From Roseiarcus sp963794655 (GTDB lineage Bacteria; Pseudomonadota; Alphaproteobacteria; Rhizobiales; Beijerinckiaceae), in contig CAWCEV010000006.1 of the NCBI GenBank assembly GCA_963794655.1, positions 1,922,001 through 1,986,000 on the forward strand: DNA of 64,000 bases, given 5' to 3'. This document shows, one piece after another, positions 16,582-25,160 of this stretch (within the stretch, counting starts at the first letter, position 1; each line of letters opens with the position of its first letter). The notes beneath the pieces are model-generated. The model was not told the origin of the DNA and ran no database searches. It saw only the letters and a program-made list of their open reading frames with translations. The position numbers and the translations under genes were made by a program.

Positions 16582-18345
16582 CTATTCCTCCGGCACGCCT
16601 GCCTTGCGTAGACCATCGATGAAGCGCTCGTTCCCCGGGTCGTTCTCCGACATTGGGGTCGTGGTTCGAAGCCGCGCGATCGTGAACTGCGGATTTAGCG
16701 CGAGTCCCGCCCGGACGGCGGCCCCAGCCTCGCGACGCCGGTCGAGAGCGGCCAGCGCAGACGCGAGGGCGAAATGGCTGATCGGATTGTTACGGTTGGC
16801 CTCGATGGATCGCCGCAGCGATTCGATCGCCTCTTCGTATTGACCGAGATAGATCTTGGCGACGCCCGCAAACATCAGCCAGTAGAACGCGGAGGTGTCC
16901 CGAGGACTGAGCCGGACAGCCTCTTTGACGTGAGCCTCGGTCTCCTCAGCGCGGCCGGCGTATACCTTGTACATGCCGATCGCTGCGTGCGCGATCGCCA
17001 AATTCCGATCGATCGCCAGAGCCCGCTCGCATTCGGCGATGGCTTCTTCGACCCGGCCGGTGACGCCGAGTACGCTGCCCAGAGTCAGATGGGCGAGAGG
17101 GTTGTCTGGAACCAGCGAGAGCGCCCTGATCGACGCGGCTTCGGCCCGCTCGAGCCTCGCAGCCCTGTCGTCAGGATAGAAATAGGTCGCAACGAGAAAA
17201 TCAACGGTTGCCGCCATGACCAGCGCGTCCGCGTTGCCCGGGTCGAGGGCAAGCGCGCGGTCAGCAAACCCCTGGGCTTGCGCCAGGTTTCCCGGCGCCG
17301 GCCCCTTGTTCAGCCAGGCGGCGCCCTGGAAAATAAGATCGAGCGAATCGGGGCTCGGCGCTCTTTCCGAGCGGCGCGCTTCGGCGGAGATGAGCTCCGT
17401 GCGAAGTTGGTTGGCAAGCCGCGCGACAATCTCGTCCTGCATGTCAAAAAGGTCGGCCACCGGCTTGTCGAACCGCTCGGCCCAAAGATGATTTCCGGTC
17501 TCCGTGTCCACGAGCTGAACATTCACGCGCATCCGGTCGCCGCGGCGCTGGACGCTACCCTCCAACGCGTAACGGACGTTCAGTTCGTGGCCGACCTTCA
17601 TTACATCGATCGGCTTGCCCTTGAGCGTAAACGCGGTGTTCCGCGCTATCACGAAAGACCCCTTGGCCCGCGAGATATCGGTGGTGAGGCTTTCGGTCAC
17701 GCCATCCACGAAATATTCCTGCTCCGGGTCGCCGCCAATGTTTTCAAAAGGCAGAACCACGATGGAGAAGCGCGGCCGTTCGTGCTGGCCGGCGACCGCG
17801 TTCGAGGCGCGCGAAGGCGCCAGGTCTAAGCCCACCTTCACCGCATAGACCCTGACCGGGCGCGCGATGTTCTTCAGCGCCCTCTCTCCGAGATCGACGA
17901 ACTCGGCCCCCACTCTGCCGCGAACCTGCTCATAGGCGGCGCCCGATACGAATACGCCTCCTGGCTCGCAGATGCTCTCCAGCCTCGCCGCGATATTGAC
18001 GCCGTCGCCGACAATGTCATCGCCCTCGATCAGGAGGTCGCCTAGGCTTACGCCGATGCGATAGAGTATGCGCTTCGCTTCGGGCTTATCCGTGTTGCGA
18101 CCGGCCACATGCGTCTGGACGGCGATCGCGCATTCGACCGCGGCGACGACGGAAGGAAACTCAAGTAGCAGCCCGTCACCGCTCGTGCTGACGATGCGAC
18201 CTCCGTAGCCGGTCACGATGGGGCGCACGGCTTCGCGATCCTCGCGCACCGCACGCGCCGTTCCCGCCTCATCCTCACCCATCAGCCTGGAGTAGCCGAC
18301 GACGTCAGCGAAAAGGATCGCGGCAAGCTTCCTGGCTTCGGGCAT
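16582..18345 (-). CDS. Adenylate/guanylate cyclase domain protein with TPR repeats
   Basis: The 587-residue protein begins with a class III nucleotide cyclase domain (residues about 1-170): AAILFADVVGYSRLM with a metal-binding Asp, then STSGDGLLLEF and VNIAARLESICEPGG. A TolB-like middle section follows (RFSIVVLPFENIGGD through VRYALEGSVQR), and then TPR repeats from about residue 330. This architecture is abundant in rhizobia as a presumed cAMP-producing signalling protein that assembles partners through the TPRs. No membrane segment is seen. The effector is unknown. It is divergent from the cupin gene. Confidence 0.9.
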   Translation of the reverse strand: MPEARKLAAILFADVVGYSRLMGEDEAGTARAVREDREAVRPIVTGYGGRIVSTSGDGLLLEFPSVVAAVECAIAVQTHVAGRNTDKPEAKRILYRIGVSLGDLLIEGDDIVGDGVNIAARLESICEPGGVFVSGAAYEQVRGRVGAEFVDLGERALKNIARPVRVYAVKVGLDLAPSRASNAVAGQHERPRFSIVVLPFENIGGDPEQEYFVDGVTESLTTDISRAKGSFVIARNTAFTLKGKPIDVMKVGHELNVRYALEGSVQRRGDRMRVNVQLVDTETGNHLWAERFDKPVADLFDMQDEIVARLANQLRTELISAEARRSERAPSPDSLDLIFQGAAWLNKGPAPGNLAQAQGFADRALALDPGNADALVMAATVDFLVATYFYPDDRAARLERAEAASIRALSLVPDNPLAHLTLGSVLGVTGRVEEAIAECERALAIDRNLAIAHAAIGMYKVYAGRAEETEAHVKEAVRLSPRDTSAFYWLMFAGVAKIYLGQYEEAIESLRRSIEANRNNPISHFALASALAALDRRREAGAAVRAGLALNPQFTIARLRTTTPMSENDPGNERFIDGLRKAGVPEE

Positions 18346-18461
18346 GGCGTCGCCTTGGACTTCGTCGACCCTATCACCAATCGGGTGATCTTGCGCACTT
18401 GCGGGGACCGCGGCTCCATGTCACCTCGAAGCAGCACCGCGCAAGCCCGGGAGGACCACGG

Positions 18462-18881
18462 ATGGGCGAGAAGAAGAGCCCCGCGCCCCTCGTCATCGAC
18501 GAGGCAGATGCGCCGGAGAGCGCCTGGGACGACCCGGTGCGCGGGCGGCTTCGCTTTCGCACCCTCTTCTCGCAAGGTTTGACGCCGACCGCGGGCCTGA
18601 CCGGCGGCGTGACCGAACTCGGGCCCGGCGACTGGCTGGGGCTGCATCGTCATGAGCCGCCGGAGGTCTATTTCGTGTTCGCCGGCGCCGGGACTGTGAG
18701 CCTCGAAGGGCGGGAGATTGCGGTGAAAGCGGGCAGTGCGGTGTTCATTCCGGGCATGGCCGAGCATGGAATTCGCCAAACCGGGACTGAAACGCTCCGC
18801 CTCTTCTACGCCTTCCCGGTCGATTCGTTCGACGGCGTGGAATACCTGTTCAGTGCGGCGGATCGCGGGCGAGTCTTGTAG
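18462..18881 (+). CDS. Cupin domain protein
   Basis: The 139-residue product is a single cupin barrel: the first motif contains GLHRHEPPEVYFVFAG (two His and a Glu as metal ligands), the second contains GSAVFIPGMAEHGIRQTG. I chose the ATG at 18462 because GGGAGGACC lies just before it; an upstream in-frame start would add 21 odd residues. The family covers sugar isomerases, dioxygenases and sensors, so no reaction is assigned. Confidence 0.85.
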   Translation: MGEKKSPAPLVIDEADAPESAWDDPVRGRLRFRTLFSQGLTPTAGLTGGVTELGPGDWLGLHRHEPPEVYFVFAGAGTVSLEGREIAVKAGSAVFIPGMAEHGIRQTGTETLRLFYAFPVDSFDGVEYLFSAADRGRVL

Positions 18882-18970
18882 GCGGGTCGTTGACCCCCCG
18901 CCGGCCGGGTCGGCGACCCGGCTCTACTCGCCCTTGCCAGCGGCGCGGGGGCGGGATACCTCCGCGCCCC

Positions 18971-19495
18971 ATGTCGATGTCTTTCGTCCCTTATGGGGCT
19001 GCTCCCGGCCGCGAATGCGGCGCCTGCGCCATGTGCTGCAAGGTCTATACCTTTCCCGAAATCAGCAAGCCGGCGGGCGTCTGGTGCAAGTACTGCAAGC
19101 CCGGCAAGGGATGCACGATCCACGACAATCTGCCCGGCCAGTGCCGCGACTTCTTCTGCCTGTGGATGACCGACGGGACCATGCCGGACGACTGGCGCCC
19201 GGACCGGGCGCGGTTCGTGCTGACGGTCTACCCCGGGAATGGCTTTGTCTACGGTCAGGTCGATCTTGGCTCTCCCGGCGCGTGGCGGCGGCCGCCCTAC
19301 TATGAGCGGTTGCGCGCGATGGCGAAGACGCTGCTCGACCAGCGCCGCCATCTCCTCATGTTCCTCGGCGACCAGGCGACACTGGTCATGCCCGACGAGG
19401 ACGTCCCTCTCGGAAAGATGACGGCCGAGGACAATTTCCGCATCGAGCCGACCTTCGGCCCCAAGGGCCCGACCTGGCGCGCGACGAAGATCTGA
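18971..19495 (+). CDS. Cysteine-cluster protein (YkgJ/YcgN-like zinc/iron-chelating family)
   Basis: The 174-residue protein has closely spaced cysteines in CGACAMCCKV, then WCKYCKPGKGC and QCRDFFCLW. That pattern is typical of the putative zinc- or iron-chelating CxxCxxCC domain family. There is no signal peptide and the function of the family is unknown. I take the start at 18971 because the residues upstream are a low-complexity Pro/Arg leader. The region just upstream is GC-rich and repetitive. Confidence 0.8.
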   Translation: MSMSFVPYGAAPGRECGACAMCCKVYTFPEISKPAGVWCKYCKPGKGCTIHDNLPGQCRDFFCLWMTDGTMPDDWRPDRARFVLTVYPGNGFVYGQVDLGSPGAWRRPPYYERLRAMAKTLLDQRRHLLMFLGDQATLVMPDEDVPLGKMTAEDNFRIEPTFGPKGPTWRATKI

Positions 19496-19590
19496 GCCTT
19501 CGGTCGCAGCATCCGGGCCTTTGGCGACTTCTGGACCCAAATGGGGGAGGGCGCTAATCTGACCCGCGAATTGAGGGAGATACCAGCGAA

Positions 19591-19980
19591 GTGATCGTGC
19601 GTCTTGCGCTGATCGGATTTGGCGTCGCACTCGTCACCTGTGGGCCCGCGGTCGCCGAGCTGGCGATGACCGGCGCCCCCGCCGCGATGCGCGCCGCGCC
19701 CTCCGGAAGGGCCCGGATCGTCCAGCGCGTCCCGGCCAGCGCCGAGATCGAGGTGGACAAAAGATGCCCGCGGCGCTGGTGCCGGGCCTCGTGGCGGCAT
19801 TTGTCCGGCTACCTACCGGCCGGTGCGGTCGTTCTCGGCCCGCCGCCCGCGACGTTGCCCGGCGACGAAATGCCCCCGCCTTTTGTCAATCTGCAGCCGA
19901 CATACGTTACGCCGCCCGTCTGGCGATGGACCGGCGCCTATGTCGGGACCAACCTCGGCTTCGGGTCCGGCAGCTGGTAG
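19591..19980 (+). CDS. Secreted SH3-like protein with outer-membrane-barrel-like tail
   Basis: The 129-residue product starts at a GTG preceded by GGGAGATACC and has a signal peptide (LALIGFGVALVTCGPAVA). The middle resembles a bacterial SH3 domain (RAAPSGRARIVQRVPASAEI, then WCRASWRHLSGYLP). The last residues, WTGAYVGTNLGFGSG, resemble the first strand of Omp25/31-type beta barrels in Hyphomicrobiales, yet the protein stops there. It may be a truncated barrel fusion, or a short protein that borrowed the motif. Function is unknown. Confidence 0.6.
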   Translation: MIVRLALIGFGVALVTCGPAVAELAMTGAPAAMRAAPSGRARIVQRVPASAEIEVDKRCPRRWCRASWRHLSGYLPAGAVVLGPPPATLPGDEMPPPFVNLQPTYVTPPVWRWTGAYVGTNLGFGSGSW

Positions 19981-20068
19981 CGCCGGTTGGTCCCGCGCAC
20001 GGGCGGCGCCCCTACCCATCCGCGCCGTGCGGCCCTATATGGCGGCTGACCCCTTCCAGAAGCAGGAG

Positions 20069-21115
20069 ATGGACCGCGTGACCACGAGCCACGAGCCGGA
20101 GAAAATTCCCGTCACCGTTCTCACCGGCTATCTCGGGGCCGGCAAGACGACGCTGCTCAACCGGATTCTGAGCGAGCCGCACGGCAAGCGCTACGCGGTC
20201 GTCGTCAACGAGTTCGGCGAGATCGGGATCGACAACGAGCTTGTCGTCGGCGCCGACGAGGAAGTGTTCGAGATGAACAACGGCTGCATCTGCTGCACCG
20301 TCCGCGGCGACCTCATCCGCATCATCGAGGGCCTGATGAAGCGCAAGGGCCGCTTCGACGCGATCATCGTCGAGACGACCGGCCTCGCTGATCCCGCCCC
20401 GGTCGCGCAGACCTTCTTCGTCGACGAGGACGTGCGCGAGGCGGCGCGGCTCGACGCGGTGGTGACGGTCGCCGACGCCAAATGGCTCGCGGCGCGCCTG
20501 CGCGACGCACCCGAGGCGAAGAACCAGATCGCGTTCGCCGACGTGATCATCATCAACAAGACTGATCTCGTGAGCCCGGCCGAACTGCGCGAGGTCGAGG
20601 CGCGCATCCGCGCCATCAACCCTTACGCTCTGCTCCACCGGGCGAAGAACTGCGACGTTCCGATCGCCGAAGTGCTCGAGCGCCGCGCCTTCGATCTCGA
20701 CCGGATCCTCGACATCGAGCCCGATTTCCTCGTCGTGGAAGACCACGACCACGACCATGGTCACGACCACGACCATGGCGACGAGCATCATCATCATGGC
20801 CTCAAGCACTATCACGACGAAGACATGCAGTCGGTCGCGGTGAGGCTCGACGGAGACGTCGATCCGGCGAAGTTCATGCCCTGGATCAACCAGGTCACCC
20901 AGGAGCAGGGCCCCAACATCCTGCGCTGCAAGGGCATCGTCGCGATGAAGGGCGACCCCAAGCGCTTCGTGTTCCAGGGCGTCCACATGATGCTCGACGG
21001 GGACTCGCAGCGCGAATGGAAGCCGGACGAGAAGCGCGAGTCGAAGGTCGTCTTCATCGGCCGCGACCTCGAGGAGGACGACATCCGCAACGGTTTCCTG
21101 GCCTGCGCGGCGTGA
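20069..21115 (+). CDS. CobW/COG0523-family GTPase, probable metal chaperone
   Basis: A 348-residue G3E-family GTPase: Walker A GYLGAGKTT (residues 20-28), the metal-binding CICC (73-76), NKTD for guanine recognition, and a C-terminal CobW_C domain. Between the two domains (about 224-251) is a strip very rich in His and Asp, likely a metal-holding loop. The family delivers Zn, Co or other metals to client enzymes. I chose the ATG preceded by AGCAGGAG; an ATG at 20039 would add ten residues. No Zur-type operator was noticed. Confidence 0.9.
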   Translation: MDRVTTSHEPEKIPVTVLTGYLGAGKTTLLNRILSEPHGKRYAVVVNEFGEIGIDNELVVGADEEVFEMNNGCICCTVRGDLIRIIEGLMKRKGRFDAIIVETTGLADPAPVAQTFFVDEDVREAARLDAVVTVADAKWLAARLRDAPEAKNQIAFADVIIINKTDLVSPAELREVEARIRAINPYALLHRAKNCDVPIAEVLERRAFDLDRILDIEPDFLVVEDHDHDHGHDHDHGDEHHHHGLKHYHDEDMQSVAVRLDGDVDPAKFMPWINQVTQEQGPNILRCKGIVAMKGDPKRFVFQGVHMMLDGDSQREWKPDEKRESKVVFIGRDLEEDDIRNGFLACAA

Positions 21116-21132
21116 CCGTCGAACGATTTGCT

Positions 21133-21158
21133 TGTAAAGTGTCTCTTGACGCTTTACA
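21133..21158. promoter_or_regulatory. Candidate operator of the HigBA-type module
   Basis: TGTAAAG and its exact complement CTTTACA are separated by 12 bases and end 11 bases before the toxin ATG. TCTTGAC lies inside the spacer and could be a -35 element. An inverted repeat at the promoter of a toxin-antitoxin pair is the usual binding site of the HigA antitoxin; assignment is by position. Confidence 0.55.
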
Positions 21159-21169
21159 TTCGTTCGCCG

Positions 21170-21460
21170 ATGGATATCCGCGCCATTCGGCATAGGGGCC
21201 TGAGGCGCTTTGTCGAGAAAGACGACGCCTCGGGTCTTCCGGCGGACTTCATCGAAAAGATCCGAAATATCGTCTCGTTCCTCCAAGAAATGGAAAGCCC
21301 CGACGAATTGAAATCGATCGTCGCATGGCGGCCGCATCAGCTGACGGGTAATCGCAAGGGGATCTGGAGTTTGACCGTGACGCGCAATTGGAGGATCACG
21401 TTTCGCATCGACGAGTCCGAAAAGGTCATCGTGGATCTCGACTACGAGGACTACCACTAG
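21170..21460 (+). CDS. HigB/RelE-type toxin
   Basis: The 96-residue basic protein has the RelE-fold HigB layout: an N-terminal helix pair (GLRRFVEKDDASGLP), RPHQLTGNRKGIWSLTVTRNWRITFRI with the conserved Arg/Trp residues, and a final beta strand VIVDLDYEDYH. Members cut mRNA on the ribosome. I chose the ATG at 21170, downstream of the operator, rather than the one at 21128 inside it. The antitoxin gene follows after nine bases, the toxin-first order typical of higBA. Confidence 0.88.
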   Translation: MDIRAIRHRGLRRFVEKDDASGLPADFIEKIRNIVSFLQEMESPDELKSIVAWRPHQLTGNRKGIWSLTVTRNWRITFRIDESEKVIVDLDYEDYH

Positions 21461-21469
21461 GAGCCCGAC

Positions 21470-21763
21470 ATGAGCCGAATGGCCAGGCCCTCACATCCGG
21501 GGCAATTCATTCGGATGGAGATCATTGAACCGCTCGGGTTGACGGTTACGGAGGCCGCGAAGGCGCTCGAAGTTACCCGGCCGGCCTTGTCGGCGCTCCT
21601 CAACGGGCGCGCTTCTCTCTCACCTGAGATGGCCCTGCGAGTTGAGAAAGCGTTCGGTGTCAAGATGGATACGCTGTTGCGCATGCAGACCGCATTCGAG
21701 ATTGCCGAGGCGCGAGGGCGCGAGAACGAGATCAATGTCCAGCGTTATCATGCGCGTGTTTGA
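21470..21763 (+). CDS. HigA-type antitoxin, XRE family
   Basis: The 97-residue protein contains a helix-turn-helix (LTVTEAAKALEVTRPALSAL) preceded by the HPGQFIRMEIIEPLG motif that marks HigA/VapI antitoxins. An AGGAG sits just upstream of the ATG. It should neutralise the toxin encoded immediately upstream and repress the pair through the inverted repeat before the toxin gene. Confidence 0.9.
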   Translation: MSRMARPSHPGQFIRMEIIEPLGLTVTEAAKALEVTRPALSALLNGRASLSPEMALRVEKAFGVKMDTLLRMQTAFEIAEARGRENEINVQRYHARV

Positions 21764-21787
21764 GCGCCGCCGCCTGTGGGTCTGCGC

Positions 21788-22789
21788 ATGACCGACGCCC
21801 GGGCGGCCGCCTCCCTTACCCAGTATGCCCGGCCGCTCGAGGCGGGAGCGCATGTGGTGGCGGCCGTCTTTCTCGACGGCGCGCCGACGCTGGCCTTGGC
21901 TGACGGCGCCGTGCTGATCGGAGAGCCCGGCGAACAGAAGCGCGCCGCGGCGCATCCTGACGGCGCGCTCCTGACCGCGGTCAGCGACGGCAAGACGCTG
22001 ATCACCGGCGGCGATGATGGGCGGGTCGTCGCGACACGGAACGACGGCGCCCTGCAGGAGATCGCCGACGAAAAGGGCCGGTGGATCGACGCTCTCGCGA
22101 TGCGCGGCAAGGCCTACGCCTGGAGCGCCGGCAAGCAGGTTCGCGCGCGTGACGAAACCGGGGCGGTCAAGAGCTGGAGCGCGCCGACGACCGCGCGAGG
22201 CCTCGCCTTCCAGCCCAAGGGCTACCGTCTCGCGATCACCCATTACAATGGCGCGACGCTGTGGTTTCCGAAGGTCGAAGGCGCGCCGCAGACGCTCGAG
22301 TGGAAGGGCGCGCATCTCGACGCGACCTTTTCGCCCGACGGGCGCTTTCTCGTCACCTCGATGCAGGAGAACGCGCTGCACGGCTGGCGGGTCGCCGATT
22401 CGCGCAACATGCGAATGACCGGCTACCCGGGCAAGACGCGCTCTCTTTCCTGGTCGCACGATGGCGACTGGCTTGCGACCTCGGGCGCCGACGCCGCCGT
22501 GGTCTGGCCGTTCAAGGACAAGGACGGGCCGATGGGCAAGGCGCCGCGCGAATGCGGCGTTCGCGAGGCGCGAGTCACGCGAGTGGCGTTCCATCCGAAG
22601 GCGCTCGTCGTCGCCGTCGGTTACGCCGATGGAGCGGTCCTGTTGTGCCGCCTTGCGGATGGGGCCGAAATTCCGGTGCGCGATCCCGGCGGCGGGCTGG
22701 TGAGCGCGTTGAGCTGGGACGCCGCCGGCGCCCGGCTCTTGTTCGGCCTGGAGAGCGGCGCGGCCGGTCTCCTGAACTTGCCGACCTGA
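21788..22789 (+). CDS. WD40 repeat protein
   Basis: The 333-residue protein consists of weak WD40 blades; recurring patterns are LAFQPKGYRLAITHYNGATLW, ATFSPDGRFLVTSMQ, SWSHDGDWLATSGADAAVVW and AFHPKALVVAVGYADGAVLL. There is no signal peptide or enzymatic domain, so it is likely a cytoplasmic scaffold. In Hyphomicrobiales a gene of this type often neighbours a CobW GTPase, and here cobW lies 0.7 kb upstream with the toxin-antitoxin pair between, possibly a later insertion. A GTG at 21776 is an alternative start. Confidence 0.8.
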   Translation: MTDARAAASLTQYARPLEAGAHVVAAVFLDGAPTLALADGAVLIGEPGEQKRAAAHPDGALLTAVSDGKTLITGGDDGRVVATRNDGALQEIADEKGRWIDALAMRGKAYAWSAGKQVRARDETGAVKSWSAPTTARGLAFQPKGYRLAITHYNGATLWFPKVEGAPQTLEWKGAHLDATFSPDGRFLVTSMQENALHGWRVADSRNMRMTGYPGKTRSLSWSHDGDWLATSGADAAVVWPFKDKDGPMGKAPRECGVREARVTRVAFHPKALVVAVGYADGAVLLCRLADGAEIPVRDPGGGLVSALSWDAAGARLLFGLESGAAGLLNLPT

Positions 22790-22861
22790 CGCCGCTTCCC
22801 GAGCTTGCCAGCGACGCCGGAAAGGGCGATTTCTCCCGCCGCGACAGTCGCCGGGAGCGCC

Positions 22862-25156
22862 ATGCACGAAGCCTATATCGGAGTGGACGTCGGGACCCTG
22901 AGCGCCAGGGCAGGCGTTTTCGATTTCGACGGACGGCTGATCGCGAGCGCCCGGCGGCCGATCGCGATCTGGCGCGAACCCGGCGAGATCGTCGAGCAGT
23001 CGTCCGACGACATCTGGAAGGCGGTGACTTCAGCCGTGCGCGAGGCGGTCGAGGCCTCAGGTCTGCCGCCCGGGTCGATTGCGGGCATGGGCTTCGACGC
23101 GACCTGCTCGCTGGTCGTGCTCGGTCGCGACGCTCGTCCCCTGTCGGTGAGCCCGACCGGAGCGGGCGAGCGCGATGTGATCCTATGGATGGATCATCGA
23201 GCCGCCGCTGACGCCGAGCGGATCAATGTCGGCAGGCACGCAGCGCTGCGTTATGTGGGCGGCCTGATCTCGCCTGAGATGCACGTGCCCAAACTTGCAT
23301 GGCTCGCCCGCCGCAAGCCCGAGACGATCGCCGCGGCCGGACATTTCTTCGACCTCACCGATTTCCTGTCGTACCGGGCGACCGGCTCGCTCACCCGCTC
23401 GACATGCACCACGACCTGCAAATTCGGCTATCTCGGGCATGAAAAACGGTGGCCGGACGAGTTCTTCAACTCCTTGGGCCTCGGCTTCCTCAGACGGGAC
23501 GACTACGCCCTTATTGGCGCTCATCCGGCGCCGCCGGGCGAGCCGCTCGGCGGCGGATTGACCGCCGAAGCTGCCGCCGCGATGGGCTTGCGGCCTGGAA
23601 CTCCGGTCGGCGCGGGGCTGATCGACGCGCACGCGGGAGCCGCCGGAACGCTGGGCGCGCGGCGGGGAGGGAGGCGCATCGATCCGCGCCGGCGCCTGGC
23701 GCTGATCCTCGGGACCTCGTCGAGCTGCATGGCGCTCTCGGACGAACCGCGATTCGTCGAGGGGGTATGGGGACCGCATTTCGCAGCGCTCATTCCCGAT
23801 AAATGGCTCGTCGATGCCGGACAGTCGGCGTTCGGCGCGGCGATCGACCATCTCCTTCGGTCGCATCCGGCGTTCGCTGCGCTTTTCGAGCGCGCGGGAC
23901 CGGACGCGCTGGCGGCGCTGGAGAAGGCCATCGCGGCGCGCGCGGGCGGTCTGTCCGAGGCTGCTTTGATCGCCGAGAACGTGCATGTCCTGCCGGATTT
24001 CATCGGCAGCCGATCCCCCCTGGCGGATGCGGGCGCGCGTGGGGCCGTGATGGGGATGGACCTGCGCGAAGACTCGGCTAGCTTGGAAGAGCTTCACGTC
24101 GCCGGCCTCTGCGGCCTCGCCTATGGTCTGAGCGACATTGTTCGCAAGCTCGAGCGGACCGGTTACGAGTTCGACGCCATCGTAGTCAGCGGCGGGGCGG
24201 CGCGGAGCTCGCTGGTCCGCCAGATCATCGCCGATGTGTGCGGCAAGACGGTCGAGGCGCCCGAGACGCCGGAGCCGGTGCTGCTCGGCTCGGCGATGAT
24301 CGGCGCCGTCGCGGCAGGGAGGCATACGCTCGCTTCCGCGATGGAGTCGATGTCCGCGATCGCGGTTCGCGCGGCCGCGGCGGGCGGGGCGATCGCAGCG
24401 TTCCACGCAAGGAAGCGTCGCGCGCATGAGATTCTGCGCCAGGCCGAGCGGGACATTCGCCACGCGAACCTGAAGGCCCGCTGGCCGGAGGTGGTGATTT
24501 TCGATTGCGACGGCGTGCTCGTCGACAGCGAGGTGATCGCGCTCGCCGTGACCCGCCGCCGGCTGCACGAGGCTGGCCTTAAGCTCAGCGACGAAGAGAC
24601 GCGCGAGCGTTTCCTGGGGCTGCGGCTCGATTCGGTCGTTCGCAGAATCGAGACCGAGCTCGGCGCGCCGCTGCCGAAGGAGTTTCCGAACGAACTTTCG
24701 CGCGAGATCCTGGCGACATTCGCGAGCGAGCTCAAAGGGGTCGAAGGCGTGCGGCAGGCGGTCGGGGGCTTGCGGGCTCGCGTTTGCGTCGCTTCTTCGA
24801 GCGCGCCCGAGAGGCTGAGGTTCGCGCTTCGGGTCACTGGATATGAGGCCCTATTCGCGCCCAACATCTTTTCGGCCGTCGAGGTCGCGCAAGGAAAGCC
24901 CAGTCCCGACCTTTTTCTGTTCGCGGCGCGAGCGATGGGCGCGGAGCCGAAAGACTGCCTCGTGATCGAGGACAGCATCGCAGGCGTCGCCGCCGCGCGC
25001 GCCGCGGGAATGCGGGTGTTCGGGTTCGTTGGCGCAAGTCATTTCTCCCGTCTCGACGAGGGAGCGGATTTGACCGCGGCCGGCGCCGAACTCATCTTCG
25101 ACGACATGGCGGGGCTGCCGGACATCGTGGCCGCGCGAGCCGCGAACACGGATTGA
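22862..25156 (+). CDS. Fusion: FGGY pentulose kinase + HAD-IA phosphatase
   Basis: One open frame of 764 residues joins two enzymes. Residues 1 to about 525 are an FGGY kinase of the ribulokinase-like type: YIGVDVGTLSARAGVFD at the start, GLIDAHAGAAGTLG and ALILGTSSSCMAL in the middle, VVSGGAARSSLVRQ near the end. Residues 545-764 are a HAD phosphatase: FDCDGVLVDSE with nucleophile Asp548 and Asp550, then VCVASSSAPERL, GKPSPDLFLFAA and VIEDSIAGV. No stop or start signal lies at the join. A GGGAG precedes the ATG. The product should phosphorylate a ketose and dephosphorylate a sugar phosphate in the polyol pathway encoded downstream. Confidence 0.9.
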   Translation: MHEAYIGVDVGTLSARAGVFDFDGRLIASARRPIAIWREPGEIVEQSSDDIWKAVTSAVREAVEASGLPPGSIAGMGFDATCSLVVLGRDARPLSVSPTGAGERDVILWMDHRAAADAERINVGRHAALRYVGGLISPEMHVPKLAWLARRKPETIAAAGHFFDLTDFLSYRATGSLTRSTCTTTCKFGYLGHEKRWPDEFFNSLGLGFLRRDDYALIGAHPAPPGEPLGGGLTAEAAAAMGLRPGTPVGAGLIDAHAGAAGTLGARRGGRRIDPRRRLALILGTSSSCMALSDEPRFVEGVWGPHFAALIPDKWLVDAGQSAFGAAIDHLLRSHPAFAALFERAGPDALAALEKAIAARAGGLSEAALIAENVHVLPDFIGSRSPLADAGARGAVMGMDLREDSASLEELHVAGLCGLAYGLSDIVRKLERTGYEFDAIVVSGGAARSSLVRQIIADVCGKTVEAPETPEPVLLGSAMIGAVAAGRHTLASAMESMSAIAVRAAAAGGAIAAFHARKRRAHEILRQAERDIRHANLKARWPEVVIFDCDGVLVDSEVIALAVTRRRLHEAGLKLSDEETRERFLGLRLDSVVRRIETELGAPLPKEFPNELSREILATFASELKGVEGVRQAVGGLRARVCVASSSAPERLRFALRVTGYEALFAPNIFSAVEVAQGKPSPDLFLFAARAMGAEPKDCLVIEDSIAGVAAARAAGMRVFGFVGASHFSRLDEGADLTAAGAELIFDDMAGLPDIVAARAANTD

Positions 25157-25160
25157 CGTC

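Noticed and set aside
18890..18970. Longer start for the Cys-cluster protein
   Set aside because: It would add a Pro/Arg-rich leader with no family resemblance; the ATG at 18971 gives a sensible start.
20740..20820. His/Asp-rich stretch in CobW as a sequence artefact
   Set aside because: Such inserts are normal in alphaproteobacterial CobW proteins and the frame is intact on both sides.
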